Shown here piece after piece: positions 1-7,587 of a stretch of DNA of 38,237 nucleotides (positions are counted from its first letter, which is position 1; each line of letters opens with the position of its first letter). The notes beneath the pieces were generated by a model that was given only the letters and a program-made list of their open reading frames with translations, ran no database searches and was not told the origin of the DNA. Source of the stretch: Kineosporia sp. R_H_3. Its GTDB lineage: Bacteria; Actinomycetota; Actinomycetes; Actinomycetales; Kineosporiaceae. The position numbers and the translations under genes are program-made. The stretch lies in assembly GCF_002198675.1 (NCBI RefSeq), contig NZ_MWLL01000181.1:2916-41152 (forward strand), in the 5' to 3' direction.

Positions 1-1055
1 TGCTGGACGGTGGGACCGGTCGTTTCGACACCGCCCTGACCGCCGCGTCCCTCGCTGTGGACGCGGAGGCTGAGGTGAGGCGTCGGCGGCGGAACCGGAA
101 GGGTCGCCGGGTGAGCATCCAGACCGCAGACGACGGCGCCGCCCTGTTCACCGCCGTCGGCCCGGGTGAGGCGATCACCGCCGCCTACAACGGTCTGGAC
201 GCGGCGGCCAGGTATCTGCGCCGGCACGGCGACCCACGGACCCTGGACCAGTTGCGGCACGACCTGTTCGTGACCGGCTGCACCAGCGGCTACCTCCCGG
301 TCCCCGCCGACGTGCTGCCGGTCCCGCCCGGCTGCGTCCCCGATGACGGCACAGCACCGGCGGCCACGGCTCCGGTCCCCGAGACCGGCACGTTCGGGAC
401 TGACAGTGGTCCGTCGGAGAACGGTGACGACGAGTCCGCGCCGGCGTGGTTCACCAGCACCTGGCCCGACGTCCAGGTCACCGTCAACGTCACCGTGTCC
501 GCCGAGACCTTGATGGGCCTGGTCGACGACCCCGGCACCCTGCAGGGGTACGGGCCGATCCCCGCCGACGCCATCCGCGACCTGGTCACCAACGGTGTCT
601 TCCGGTGCGTGGTCGTGGAGGGTGAGCACGGCACCGTCCTCGGGGTCGGGAAGAGCACCTACACGCCCGGGTACGTCGCGAGTGAACGGTTGAAGCTCCT
701 GGTCGAGCACGCCTACCCGACGTGCACCGGGCCCAACTGCGGGAAAGCGGCCTGGCGCTGCGACCTCGACCACCAAACCCCCTACGGCCACGGCGGCGCC
801 ACGTGCGAGTGCAACACCCGCCCGTTGTGCCGCGCCTGCCACCGGCTCAAGACCGCCGGACTCCTCGTCCCGCAGCAACGCCACCACCCCGGCGATCCAC
901 CGGGCACGACCCTGTGGACCACCCGCACCGGACGCACCTGGACCGTGCTCCCGCACGCCCCGCTGCCACCGCGCTCTGCGGTGCAGGTGGCGTCGGACGG
1001 AGCCACTCGCCGTCCGGTCCCGGCAGCCACGGCGGACGAACCTCCACCGTTCTGA
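1..1055 (+). CDS. DUF222 / HNH endonuclease domain protein (13E12-repeat type), 5' partial
   Basis: The frame is open from the left edge (first full codon at position 3), so the N-terminus lies outside the window. The visible part begins in a DUF222-like helical region rich in Arg (RRRRRNRK near residue 25 of the visible frame). It ends in an HNH-type zinc/nuclease module: paired cysteines in CTGPNCG, then the core DLDHQTPYGHGGATCECN and PLCRACHRLK. Proteins with this DUF222-HNH layout (the 13E12 repeat family) are multicopy in actinobacterial genomes. They are assumed to be nucleases, but the cellular role is not established. The C-terminal tail is Pro/Thr rich. Multicopy genes like this can seed recombination, which fits the gene debris downstream. 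The family is clear; the substrate is unknown. Confidence 0.85.
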   Translation, partial: LDGGTGRFDTALTAASLAVDAEAEVRRRRRNRKGRRVSIQTADDGAALFTAVGPGEAITAAYNGLDAAARYLRRHGDPRTLDQLRHDLFVTGCTSGYLPVPADVLPVPPGCVPDDGTAPAATAPVPETGTFGTDSGPSENGDDESAPAWFTSTWPDVQVTVNVTVSAETLMGLVDDPGTLQGYGPIPADAIRDLVTNGVFRCVVVEGEHGTVLGVGKSTYTPGYVASERLKLLVEHAYPTCTGPNCGKAAWRCDLDHQTPYGHGGATCECNTRPLCRACHRLKTAGLLVPQQRHHPGDPPGTTLWTTRTGRTWTVLPHAPLPPRSAVQVASDGATRRPVPAATADEPPPF

Positions 1056-1132
1056 CCGGCCACGTGTCCCGCCCGCGATCTCCGCTCCGCGTGCGCTGTC
1101 CGGGGTGGACCGAACGAGCGGCACAATGGCGC

Positions 1133-1921
1133 ATGATGCCTGCGCTGCACACCGGTGACGCCGACACGCTCGCCACCATCGACGAGATGGTCGCGGCCAA
1201 TCTGGCGGTGCTCGGCGACCGGCTCGTCGGCGTCTACGTGTACGGCTCGCTCGTGACGGGCGACTTCGATCCCGTCGTCAGCGACATCGATCTCGTTGCT
1301 GTGCTCACCGACGCGCTCGACGTCGGCGACTACGACCCGCTGCGTGCCGCGTACGCGGGTGTCACCGCCGCCCACCCGCGGTGGCACAACCGCGTCGAGC
1401 TCGCCTACATCCCGCTCGCCGAGCTGCGCACCTACCGCGCCGACTACGAGCAGCCGATGTTCAGTCACGGCGACGGCTTCGAGGTCTGCACCGTCGGGGT
1501 CGACTGGCTGTTGAACCGCGAGACGCTTCGTCGCTGCGGTGCTGCGCTGTACGGACCCGAGCCCGCACGCCTCATCGACCCGCTCCCACCAGCCGCTGTG
1601 ACGGAGCTCGTCCGCGAGCTCGCCGTCATGTGGCGCGACTGGGTCGCCGGCGACGTCGCGCCGCTCGGGTACCTCGGCTACCGGGCCTACGCGGTGCTCA
1701 CGCTGTGCCGTTGCGCCTACACATCGGCACACGGCGGCGCCGTGACGTCCAAGCGCGCCGCAGCAGCGTGGGCAGCGGTGAGGCATCCGGCCTGGGCTCC
1801 GCTCCTGGCGCGTGCGCTGGAGATCTACGGCGCAGGTGGCGGGCCCGGCCCCGACGACGTCCTCCCCGTCCGCGACGTGCGGCGCTTCTCGACGGCAGTC
1901 CTCGCCGACGCGGTGCGGTAG
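1133..1921 (+). CDS. AadA-like aminoglycoside nucleotidyltransferase family protein
   Basis: This 262-residue protein has the size and two-part layout of AadA/ANT(3'')-type adenylyltransferases. The N-terminal nucleotidyltransferase fold carries the GS...DxD signature (YGSLVTGDFDPVVSDIDLV, about residues 36-54), whose two aspartates bind Mg-NTP. The C-terminal helical half has the family's LTLCR...SKRAAAAWA...ALEIY pattern. The family transfers AMP to hydroxyls of streptomycin or spectinomycin, but chromosomal relatives often have no proven drug substrate. Two consecutive ATGs (1133, 1136) are possible starts. There is no purine-rich ribosome site, and CACAAT lies 5 nt upstream (1122-1127), so expression may be leaderless. 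The gene stands alone on the plus strand with no mobile-element markers. Family assignment is strong; a resistance phenotype is not shown. Confidence 0.8.
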   Translation: MMPALHTGDADTLATIDEMVAANLAVLGDRLVGVYVYGSLVTGDFDPVVSDIDLVAVLTDALDVGDYDPLRAAYAGVTAAHPRWHNRVELAYIPLAELRTYRADYEQPMFSHGDGFEVCTVGVDWLLNRETLRRCGAALYGPEPARLIDPLPPAAVTELVRELAVMWRDWVAGDVAPLGYLGYRAYAVLTLCRCAYTSAHGGAVTSKRAAAAWAAVRHPAWAPLLARALEIYGAGGGPGPDDVLPVRDVRRFSTAVLADAVR

Positions 1922-1952
1922 CGCCCGCCGCGGGAGGAGCGCCCAGGACCCG

Positions 1953-2092
1953 GCCATGGCCGACCCGATCAGCACCTCGACGGCCGCGTGCTCGCCCGGC
2001 ACTACTACGCGGACGCCGTCGCCCCACTGCTCCGTACCCACCGGCCGGGGCTGCTGCACGCCGCCGGACGGCTCGGGTCCGGGTCCGGGCCC
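1953..2092 (+). pseudogene. Truncated DUF4037 (nucleotidyltransferase-like) N-terminal fragment
   Basis: One frame reads HLDGRVLARHYYADAVAPLL followed by LLHAAGRLGSGS, which resembles the opening of DUF4037 proteins (LARxFYxxVVxPLL ... PGLPHAAxxLGxGSDVLGFD). The similarity stops inside a GGGTCC repeat, and the rest of the domain, including the expected DVLGFDT...DHDWG segment, is absent. No good start codon precedes it in this frame. I read it as a gene remnant broken at the repeat. The call rests on recalled family patterns. Confidence 0.5.
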
Positions 2093-2105
2093 CGGGTCCG
2101 GGTCC
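2075..2105. repeat. Degenerate GGGTCC hexamer repeat at a homology break
   Basis: Four copies of GGGTCC (2075, 2081, 2094, 2100) flank a GGGCCCC core. The repeat coincides with the point where DUF4037 similarity ends, so replication slippage or recombination here is a plausible cause of the truncation. Confidence 0.6.
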
Positions 2106-2129
2106 GCGAACCTCAGCCGACGCCGCCGT

Positions 2130-2405
2130 CACGCATCCGGTCCGCCCGCGCCGGCGGCGGGATCGCCTCCGACCACGTCGGGAAGGACTGGCCTTGGCCA
2201 CAGACGGGGCCGACCAGGCGCCTCGGCCGTGCGGCCGGTCGAGAGCACCGGCGGTCGCCTGCGGACCGCCCGTGGCACGCCGGAGGAGTCCGCGCCCCGC
2301 TCGTGGCCGACCAGGTGTGCACCAACCCGGCCCTGGCATGACGCCGTGTGCGTGTAGGCCGCTACCCCGGTGACATCGCCGACGGCGAACGTCCGCCGGC
2401 TCGGA
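2130..2405 (-). pseudogene. Decayed partial copy of the flavoprotein disulfide reductase at 3863-5314
   Basis: Read on the minus strand, the region contains VGDVTGVAAYTHTAS, SSGVPRAV and RPPVLSTGRTA. These match VGDVTGVAPYTHTAS, YSGVPRAV and QPPVFSVGRTA in the intact reductase. The extreme C-terminus then resumes in another frame as FPTWSEAIPPPA (intact copy: FPTWSEAIRPPA). About 225 nt corresponding to the dimerisation domain are therefore missing near position 2205, with a frameshift at the junction. The N-terminal FAD and redox-cysteine part is also missing. Even the DNA matches closely: GATCGCCTCCGACCACGTCG occurs at about 2160 and about 3910. This is a dead duplicate; the MFS gene lies between the two copies. 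Confidence 0.85.
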
Positions 2406-2549
2406 CACCGTCTGCCCGACACCGCCCACGCAGGTGGCGTGTGACGGAACCCTTCGCTGTCAGTCCTTCCCCGGCAGGCCCCTCCCGGCAGGCGATGGCG
2501 CGGCCCCGCCGGTGCGCACCGCGCGCGGGGCAGCCCGCCGCCGGCGGCC

Positions 2550-3800
2550 ATGATGGGCGAGATGGCGACGAGGGAGAGGCTGCGCGACCGTCCGGGCTTC
2601 CGCGGCTTCTGGGCCGCGGCCACCGTGTCGGCCTTCGGCAGCTACGTCACCACGCTGGCGGTGCAGGTCGTCGTCGTGGTGACGTTGCACGAGGGCGCGA
2701 CCGCGGTCGGGCTGGTGAGCTCGGCCCGGTGGTTGCCCTACCTGCTGGTCGGGCTGCTCGTCGGGGTGCTGGTCGACCGGTCCCGGCGACGGGGGCTGTT
2801 GGTGGGCGCCGATCTCGGACGCGCGGCGCTGCTCACAGCGATCCCGGTGCTCGCGGTGACCGGGCACCTGTCGATCGCTCTGCTCATGGTGGTCATGGCG
2901 GGGTTCGGCCTGCTCTCGCTCGTGCACGACGCCGCGTCGCAGTCGCTGGTCCCTCGGCTGGTGCCGGCCCGGCTGCTGACGCGGGCCAACGCCCGGCTGG
3001 ACCAGAGCGATGCGGTGGCGCAGACCTCGGGACCGGCCCTGGCCGGTGCCCTCGTCTCGGTGCTCACCGCGCCGTGGGCGGTGCTGGTGGACGCCGTGAG
3101 CTACCTCGCGTCCGGACTGCTCCTGCTCCGCGTCCCGGTCGAGGAGCCTCCGTCACCACCCCGTTCGGGACGCGGGGTCGCCCGTGAGGCGGCGGAGGGG
3201 CTGCGGTGGATCTACGGGCACCCGGTCCTGCGGCCGCTCGCCCTGAGCGCCCACGGCTGGTTCCTCAGCTCGGCCGCCGCGGGCGCCGTCCTGCCGCCGT
3301 ACGCCCTGCGGACACTGGGCCTGAGCCCCTTCGGGTTCGGGCTCGCCCTCGCGGTGGGCGGCGTCGGGGGACTGCTCGGCGCCCTGATGGCGGCGCGCCT
3401 CGGCTCGGACCTGGGCACGGGCCGGGTGGTCGTCGGCGCCCGGGTGACGACGGCGGCCGCCTGGGCGCTGGTCGCGCTGAGCACCGAGGGCTGGCCCGGC
3501 TGGCTGCTGCTCGGCCTCGGGCAGCTGGTGCTCGGCCTGTCGATGGGCGCCGAGAACGCGAACGAGATGGGCTACTGGCAGGCGGTGACGCCCGACCGTC
3601 TGCAGGGCCGGACGAACGCCACGAGGCGTTCGGTCAACCGGGCGATGATCGTGGTCGGCGCGCCGCTCGGCGGCCTGCTGGGTGACGCGTTCGGCTTCCG
3701 GACCGTGCTCGCCGCGGCCGCCGTCGGCTTCCTGCTGAGCGCGCTCGGCCTCGGGATGAGCGGGTTCCGCCGGGTGCGGCTCCCGCTTGAGCACCCCTGA
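2550..3800 (+). CDS. MFS transporter, probable drug/siderophore exporter type
   Basis: A 416-residue integral membrane protein with about twelve hydrophobic segments, the normal size for the family. The N-terminal pattern (RPGFRGFWAAATVSAFGSYV, then a long hydrophobic helix) and the loop GVLVDRSRRRGLL after helix 2 fit the EntS-like MFS_3 group. Its members export small molecules using the proton gradient. The later segment QGRTNATRRSVNRAMIVVGA is also typical. ATGs at 2550, 2553 and 2562 are all possible starts and none has a strong ribosome site. The gene lies between the dead and live copies of the flavoprotein reductase and runs convergently with the live copy. Nothing in the window identifies the substrate. 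Confidence 0.85.
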   Translation: MMGEMATRERLRDRPGFRGFWAAATVSAFGSYVTTLAVQVVVVVTLHEGATAVGLVSSARWLPYLLVGLLVGVLVDRSRRRGLLVGADLGRAALLTAIPVLAVTGHLSIALLMVVMAGFGLLSLVHDAASQSLVPRLVPARLLTRANARLDQSDAVAQTSGPALAGALVSVLTAPWAVLVDAVSYLASGLLLLRVPVEEPPSPPRSGRGVAREAAEGLRWIYGHPVLRPLALSAHGWFLSSAAAGAVLPPYALRTLGLSPFGFGLALAVGGVGGLLGALMAARLGSDLGTGRVVVGARVTTAAAWALVALSTEGWPGWLLLGLGQLVLGLSMGAENANEMGYWQAVTPDRLQGRTNATRRSVNRAMIVVGAPLGGLLGDAFGFRTVLAAAAVGFLLSALGLGMSGFRRVRLPLEHP

Positions 3801-3830
3801 CCGACCGCAGGGCATCAGCGGCCGGGCGTT

Positions 3831-3856
3831 GCAGTGGTCCGGCGCAGTGGTCCGGC
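3831..3856. repeat. Tandem 13-nt perfect direct repeat
   Basis: GCAGTGGTCCGGC occurs twice head to tail (3831-3843 and 3844-3856), in the short gap between the convergent MFS and reductase genes and ending 6 nt from the reductase stop codon. It may be a slippage scar. Confidence 0.8.
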
Positions 3857-3862
3857 GGATCC

Positions 3863-5314
3863 TCAGCGGCCGCCGCGCACCCGGTCCGCGAGCTCCTGCG
3901 CGGGCGGCCGGATCGCCTCCGACCACGTCGGGAAGGCCCGCACGTGGTCGGCGAGGACGTCGACCGTGATCCGGGCCCGCACGGCGAGCGCGAGCTCGCC
4001 CGCCCAGGAGTCCGCGTCCGGCCCGACCGCGGTCGCGCCGACGAGCACGCCGGACGCCGCGTCGCAGACCAGTTCCAGCCGACCCTCGGAGCGCTCCTCG
4101 AGGAAGGCCCGTGCGGTGCCGCCCACGTCGAACCGTGCGCACAGCACCTCGGGGTCCGGCGAGCCGTCGGGACCGGCCGCCGTCCGGCCGACCGAGAACA
4201 CCGGCGGCTGCGTGTAGACCGCCCGCGGGACGCCCGAGTAGTCCGAGTCGCGGCCCCGGCCGAGCAGGTGCGCCGCGACGACCCGGCCCTGGTACGACGC
4301 CGTGTGCGTGTACGGCGCGACCCCGGTGACGTCCCCGACGGCGAAGACGTCCGGCAGCCCCGCCCCGTCCGCACCGACCACCCGGCAGCGGCCGTCGACG
4401 TCGACCGGTGACCCGTCGTCGACCTCGACGCCGAGCACGTCGAGACCCAGCCCCGCCGTCCGCGGCGCGCGGCCGGCCGCGACGAGCACCCGGTCCGCCT
4501 CCACCGTCGACCCGTCTGACAGGTGCAGGAGCAACCCCTTGCCCGGCAACGGTTCCGCGCGCTCGGCGCCGGCCCCGGTCCGGACGTCGACCCGGACGGC
4601 GCGCAGCGCCTCCGCGACCGCGTCGCTGACCCAGCCGGGCTCCTTGCCGAGCAGCGAGCCCTCGGGTTCGACGAGCGTCACGGCGACCCCGAACGACGCG
4701 TACACCTGGGCCAGCTCGCAGCCCACCGCCCCGCCACCGAGGACGACGAGACGCTCCGGCAGCAGCGGGGACGACAGCGCCTCGTCGCTCGTCCACGTCG
4801 GGACGCCGTCCAGGCCGTCGACCGGCGGCGGGACGGGGGCGCTGCCGGTCCCGAGCACGAGGGCCCGGCGCCAGCCGATCCGCCGCACCCCGCCCGCCGC
4901 GGCCTCGACGAGGACGGTGCCGCCACCGGCCGTCCCCCGACCGACGACCCGGCCGCGGCCGCGCAGGAGCGTCACCCCGGCCTCGGCGAGCGACGCCGCC
5001 GTCGACGCGTCGTCCCGGTGCTCGGACGCCTCGTCCCGGCGCCGGACGGCGTCCGCCCAGGCCTGCTCGTGCCGCGCCCCGCCGCCGGGCCCCGCCTCCC
5101 GCTCCACGTCGCGCCGGTGCCGGCCGGCCGCGAGCAGCAGCGCCTTGCTCGGCACGCACGCGACGTACGGGCACTCGCCGCCGACGAGGCCGCTCTCGAC
5201 GACCGCGACGCTCCGGCCCGCTCCCGCGAGCGCCTGCGCGACGACCTCGCCGCCCGAGCCGGCACCGATGACGACCGCGTCGAACACCGCGTCGCCGACC
5301 TCGTCCTGAGTCAT
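3863..5314 (-). CDS. FAD-dependent pyridine nucleotide-disulfide oxidoreductase (Lpd/MerA-like)
   Basis: This 483-residue flavoprotein has the class-I disulfide reductase layout. The FAD-binding GxGxxG is at residues 17-22 (GAGSGG), the redox-active pair C48-PYVA-C53 is in GGECPYVACVPSK, a second Rossmann motif is VVLGGGAVGCELA, and the FAD-contact segment is VFAVGDVTG. The catalytic His of true dihydrolipoamide dehydrogenases (HPTxxE near the C-terminus) is replaced by Phe in FPTWSE. The C-terminal Cys pair of mercuric reductase is also absent. It is therefore probably an NAD(P)H-dependent reductase of another acceptor, like mycobacterial LpdA-type proteins, and not a dehydrogenase-complex E3. 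The start is the ATG at 5314 with GGGA just upstream. A broken paralogue lies at 2130-2405. Confidence 0.85.
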   Translation of the reverse strand: MTQDEVGDAVFDAVVIGAGSGGEVVAQALAGAGRSVAVVESGLVGGECPYVACVPSKALLLAAGRHRRDVEREAGPGGGARHEQAWADAVRRRDEASEHRDDASTAASLAEAGVTLLRGRGRVVGRGTAGGGTVLVEAAAGGVRRIGWRRALVLGTGSAPVPPPVDGLDGVPTWTSDEALSSPLLPERLVVLGGGAVGCELAQVYASFGVAVTLVEPEGSLLGKEPGWVSDAVAEALRAVRVDVRTGAGAERAEPLPGKGLLLHLSDGSTVEADRVLVAAGRAPRTAGLGLDVLGVEVDDGSPVDVDGRCRVVGADGAGLPDVFAVGDVTGVAPYTHTASYQGRVVAAHLLGRGRDSDYSGVPRAVYTQPPVFSVGRTAAGPDGSPDPEVLCARFDVGGTARAFLEERSEGRLELVCDAASGVLVGATAVGPDADSWAGELALAVRARITVDVLADHVRAFPTWSEAIRPPAQELADRVRGGR

Positions 5315-5485
5315 TCCCGCATGGTCCCCAGGCCCGCCCTGGCGTGCCCGTCGAGTCGCCAGGTGCGGCCGTCGTGACGCGGGCGGTGCCCGAAGTGTCC
5401 GCCTCGATGTGCCCCCGGCCGCGAACCGTGTTGGCCTGTCATGGACGGCGCCACCCGGTGCCGCCGGACGGAGAGGTGAACCGAC

Positions 5486-5659
5486 ATGGGCATCGACGAC
5501 AAGGCTGCGAACAAGGCCGACGAGCTGACGGGCAAGGCCAAGGAAGGTCTCGGCCGCGCGACCGACAACGAGCGTCTCGAGTCCGAGGGCCGCGCCGACC
5601 AGTCCAAGAGCGACATCAAGCAGGCCGCGGAGAAGGTCAAGGACGCGTTCAAGCGCTGA
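5486..5659 (+). CDS. CsbD family stress-response protein
   Basis: A 57-residue, highly charged, soluble protein beginning MGIDDKAANKADELTGKAKE and ending KVKDAFKR. Length and Lys/Ala/Asp/Glu-rich helical composition match the CsbD family, including the family pattern of N-terminal KxxELxGKxKE and GRxxDNxRLExEG. CsbD proteins are induced by general stress (sigma-B type) in Gram-positive bacteria; the molecular function is unknown. A clear ribosome site GGAGAGG (5470-5476) lies 9 nt before the ATG, and a strong hairpin follows the gene, so it looks like a monocistronic unit. Confidence 0.9.
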   Translation: MGIDDKAANKADELTGKAKEGLGRATDNERLESEGRADQSKSDIKQAAEKVKDAFKR

Positions 5660-5700
5660 CCTGCACCGAGCACGACCCGCACGACCCGCACGAGAACCAC

Positions 5701-5732
5701 GACGGCACCGGGGCTCCCGCACCGGTGCCGTC
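5701..5732. terminator. Hairpin terminator after csbD, between convergent genes
   Basis: GACGGCACCGG (5701-5711) pairs perfectly with CCGGTGCCGTC (5722-5732), an 11-bp stem with a 10-nt loop. It lies 41 nt past the CsbD stop and 9 nt before the 3' end of the oppositely oriented epimerase gene, so it can serve both. There is no T-tract, as is usual in high-GC actinobacteria. Confidence 0.75.
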
Positions 5733-5741
5733 GTCGTGCTC

Positions 5742-6695
5742 TCAGGCCGCGCGCCGGCCCTGCTGCTCGCCGCGGACGGCCTCGACCATCTCGCGCAGGA
5801 TGTCGTCCCATGGGGTCGGCTCCAGGTGCAGAGCGGCGCGGGCGGCGCTGGAGTCCATGACCCAGGGCCGCTCGTGCTGGTGCATCACCTCGGGCAGCTC
5901 CCGCAGGAACGGCACGAACGCCCGGCCGGCGGACCGGACGACGGCGGGGATCCGCCGGACGCCGACCGCGGGCACCCCGGCGACCCGGCACATGTCCTCG
6001 ACGACCTGCCGAACCGGCACGGCGTCGTGCGACGGCACGTGCCAGGGCCGGCCCCAGGCCTGCTCGGTCGCGGCGGCGGCGACGAGGGTGCGGGCGACGT
6101 CACGGGTCGCGGTCCAGGTGTGGACGACGTCCGGCTCACCGAGCACGTAGGCCGCCTTGCCCGCGAGCATCCGCCGCAGCGTGCCCTCGGTGATCTGGCT
6201 CTGCGCGTGCGGCCCGAGGTAGTCCGAGCCGCGGACCTCGGTCACCCGCACCCGGCCCGCCTCGTGCGCCGCGAGCGCGTCGAGCCACATCTGCCGCCGC
6301 ACCCGCCCCTTCGTCCCGGTCGCCGCCATCGGCGTGCTCTCGGTCATGGGGGCGTCGACCGGTCCGTAGACGTAGAGGTTGGAGACCGTGGCGAGTACCG
6401 CGCCGGCCGACTCCGCGGCCTCGAGCAGCGTCGCGGCGATCGGCGGCCAGTCGGTCGCCCAGCGGTGGTACGGCGGGTTGACGCAGTTGTAGAGCGCGGT
6501 CGCGCCCCGGGCGAGGTCGGTGAGCCGGGCGCCGTCGGCGGCGTCCGCCGCGACGAGCTCGACGCCGGCCCGGCGTGGCCCGGAGCCGGAGCGGGTGACG
6601 ACCCGGACGGCGTGCCCGGCGTCCGCGAGGAGCCCGGCGACCGCCGTCCCCACCGCCCCGGCACCGACGACGACGTGGAGCTGCTGCTGCGACAT
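5742..6695 (-). CDS. NAD(P)-binding epimerase/dehydratase family protein (extended SDR, atypical)
   Basis: This 317-residue protein opens with a Rossmann nucleotide-binding motif (VVVGAGAVGTAVAGLLADAGH, about residues 8-28). It then shows the SDR-like segments VVTRSG, VAADAADG and SNLYVYGP, the last containing the YxxxK-region Tyr but with weak match to the catalytic Lys. A C-terminal substrate domain includes the region around DVVHTWTATRDVARTL. Proteins of this type reduce or isomerise nucleotide-linked or small organic substrates with NAD(P)H; the substrate cannot be inferred here. The ribosome site GAGAGGA is 8 nt before the ATG. The gene is divergent from a TetR regulator and shares with it a region carrying two palindromic operators, which strongly suggests local, ligand-controlled repression. 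Confidence 0.8.
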   Translation of the reverse strand: MSQQQLHVVVGAGAVGTAVAGLLADAGHAVRVVTRSGSGPRRAGVELVAADAADGARLTDLARGATALYNCVNPPYHRWATDWPPIAATLLEAAESAGAVLATVSNLYVYGPVDAPMTESTPMAATGTKGRVRRQMWLDALAAHEAGRVRVTEVRGSDYLGPHAQSQITEGTLRRMLAGKAAYVLGEPDVVHTWTATRDVARTLVAAAATEQAWGRPWHVPSHDAVPVRQVVEDMCRVAGVPAVGVRRIPAVVRSAGRAFVPFLRELPEVMHQHERPWVMDSSAARAALHLEPTPWDDILREMVEAVRGEQQGRRAA

Positions 6696-6735
6696 GACCC
6701 GATCCTCTCGACTGTTCGATCAATGCTCCAAAACA

Positions 6736-6748
6736 AGAGCACTGCTCT
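6736..6748. promoter_or_regulatory. Operator 1, palindrome AGAGCA-C-TGCTCT
   Basis: A perfect 6-1-6 palindrome, AGAGCACTGCTCT, in the divergent epimerase/TetR promoter region, 41 nt upstream of the epimerase start. An extra TGCTC (6724-6728) and AGAGCA half-site (about 6756) lie nearby. The form suits a dimeric TetR-family repressor. Confidence 0.65.
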
Positions 6749-6786
6749 CTGTGGAAGAGCATGCGCCCGATCGAGACACAAAGTCA

Positions 6787-6799
6787 AGAGCGGTGCTCT
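6787..6799. promoter_or_regulatory. Operator 2, palindrome AGAGCG-G-TGCTCT
   Basis: AGAGCGGTGCTCT matches operator 1 in 11 of 13 positions. The palindrome is near-perfect (one mismatched pair), and its centre is 51 bp from that of operator 1. It lies 41 nt before the likely GTG start of the TetR gene, so the regulator probably also represses itself. Confidence 0.65.
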
Positions 6800-6840
6800 C
6801 GGTTGTTGTCAGTGCTCACGCGGCGGGCCATCATGAGGAC

Positions 6841-7587
6841 GTGCCGCAGAACGAGAGCGTCGAGGACCGGCCCGTGCTGGGCGTCCGGGCCCGGGCCAGG
6901 GTCGAGCTGACCCGCGCCATCGTCGAGACCGCCCGCCGCCATCTCGCGCAGGACGGCCCGGCGAACCTGTCGCTGCGGGCCGTCGCGCGCGAGCTGGGGA
7001 TGGTCTCCTCGGCGGTCTACCGCTACGTGCCGAGCCGCGACGACCTGCTGACGCTGCTCATCATCGAGGCCTACGACGCGCTCGGCGCCGCCGCCGAGAA
7101 GGCCGAGGCCAAGGTGCCGCGCACCGACCTCGACGCGCGCTTCGTCGCCGTCGGGCGCGCCGTCCGCGCCTGGGCGATCGAGCACCCGCACGAGTACGCG
7201 CTCATCTACGGCTCACCCGTGCCGGGGTACGCGGCCCCGCAGGACACCATCGCGCCGGCCACCCGGGTGCCGACGATCCTCATCGGGATCCTCGCCGACG
7301 CGGTGGCGGCGGGGGTCTACGACCCGGCCGCCGCGCCCGGGGTCCCGGCCGCCGTCCGTCGCTCGCTCGGCCCGGTGCGGGCCGCGATCCCGGACGTCGT
7401 GCCCGACGACCTCGTGGTCCGCGGCCTCATGGCGTGGAGCACGCTGCTCGGCCTGGTCTCCATGGAGCAGTTCGGCCAGTTCCACAACGTCCTCGCCGAG
7501 GCGGCCTCGCAGCGCGAGGCGTTCTTCACCGAGGCGTTGCGCCGGACGTCCGCGGTGACGACGCGGACGCCGGCTGCTCGCCCGTGA
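6841..7587 (+). CDS. TetR/AcrR family transcriptional regulator with WHG-type C-terminal domain
   Basis: A 248-residue repressor if the GTG at 6841 is used. The GTG at 6874 (237 residues) has a better-placed GAGGA 7 nt upstream and is a real alternative. The DNA-binding helix-turn-helix spans about residues 23-68, with the family pattern AIVETARRHLAQDGPANLSL, VARELGMVSSAVYRYVPSRDDLLTLLI. The C-terminal ligand/dimer domain contains AWSTLLGLVSMEQFG, the Trp-...-Gly signature of the WHG (TetR_C_33-like) group. It is divergent from the epimerase gene, and paired AGAGCR-N-TGCTCT palindromes lie in the shared upstream region. The inducer is probably the epimerase's substrate or a related compound (inference). 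Confidence 0.88.
   Translation: MPQNESVEDRPVLGVRARARVELTRAIVETARRHLAQDGPANLSLRAVARELGMVSSAVYRYVPSRDDLLTLLIIEAYDALGAAAEKAEAKVPRTDLDARFVAVGRAVRAWAIEHPHEYALIYGSPVPGYAAPQDTIAPATRVPTILIGILADAVAAGVYDPAAAPGVPAAVRRSLGPVRAAIPDVVPDDLVVRGLMAWSTLLGLVSMEQFGQFHNVLAEAASQREAFFTEALRRTSAVTTRTPAARP

Noticed and set aside
1133-1921. Acquired antibiotic-resistance gene
   Set aside because: Family match only; base composition fits the host and no integron, IS or plasmid features are nearby.
3863-5314. Mercury-resistance operon
   Set aside because: The reductase lacks the MerA C-terminal Cys pair and a MerA-type heavy-metal domain; no merR, merT or merP is near.
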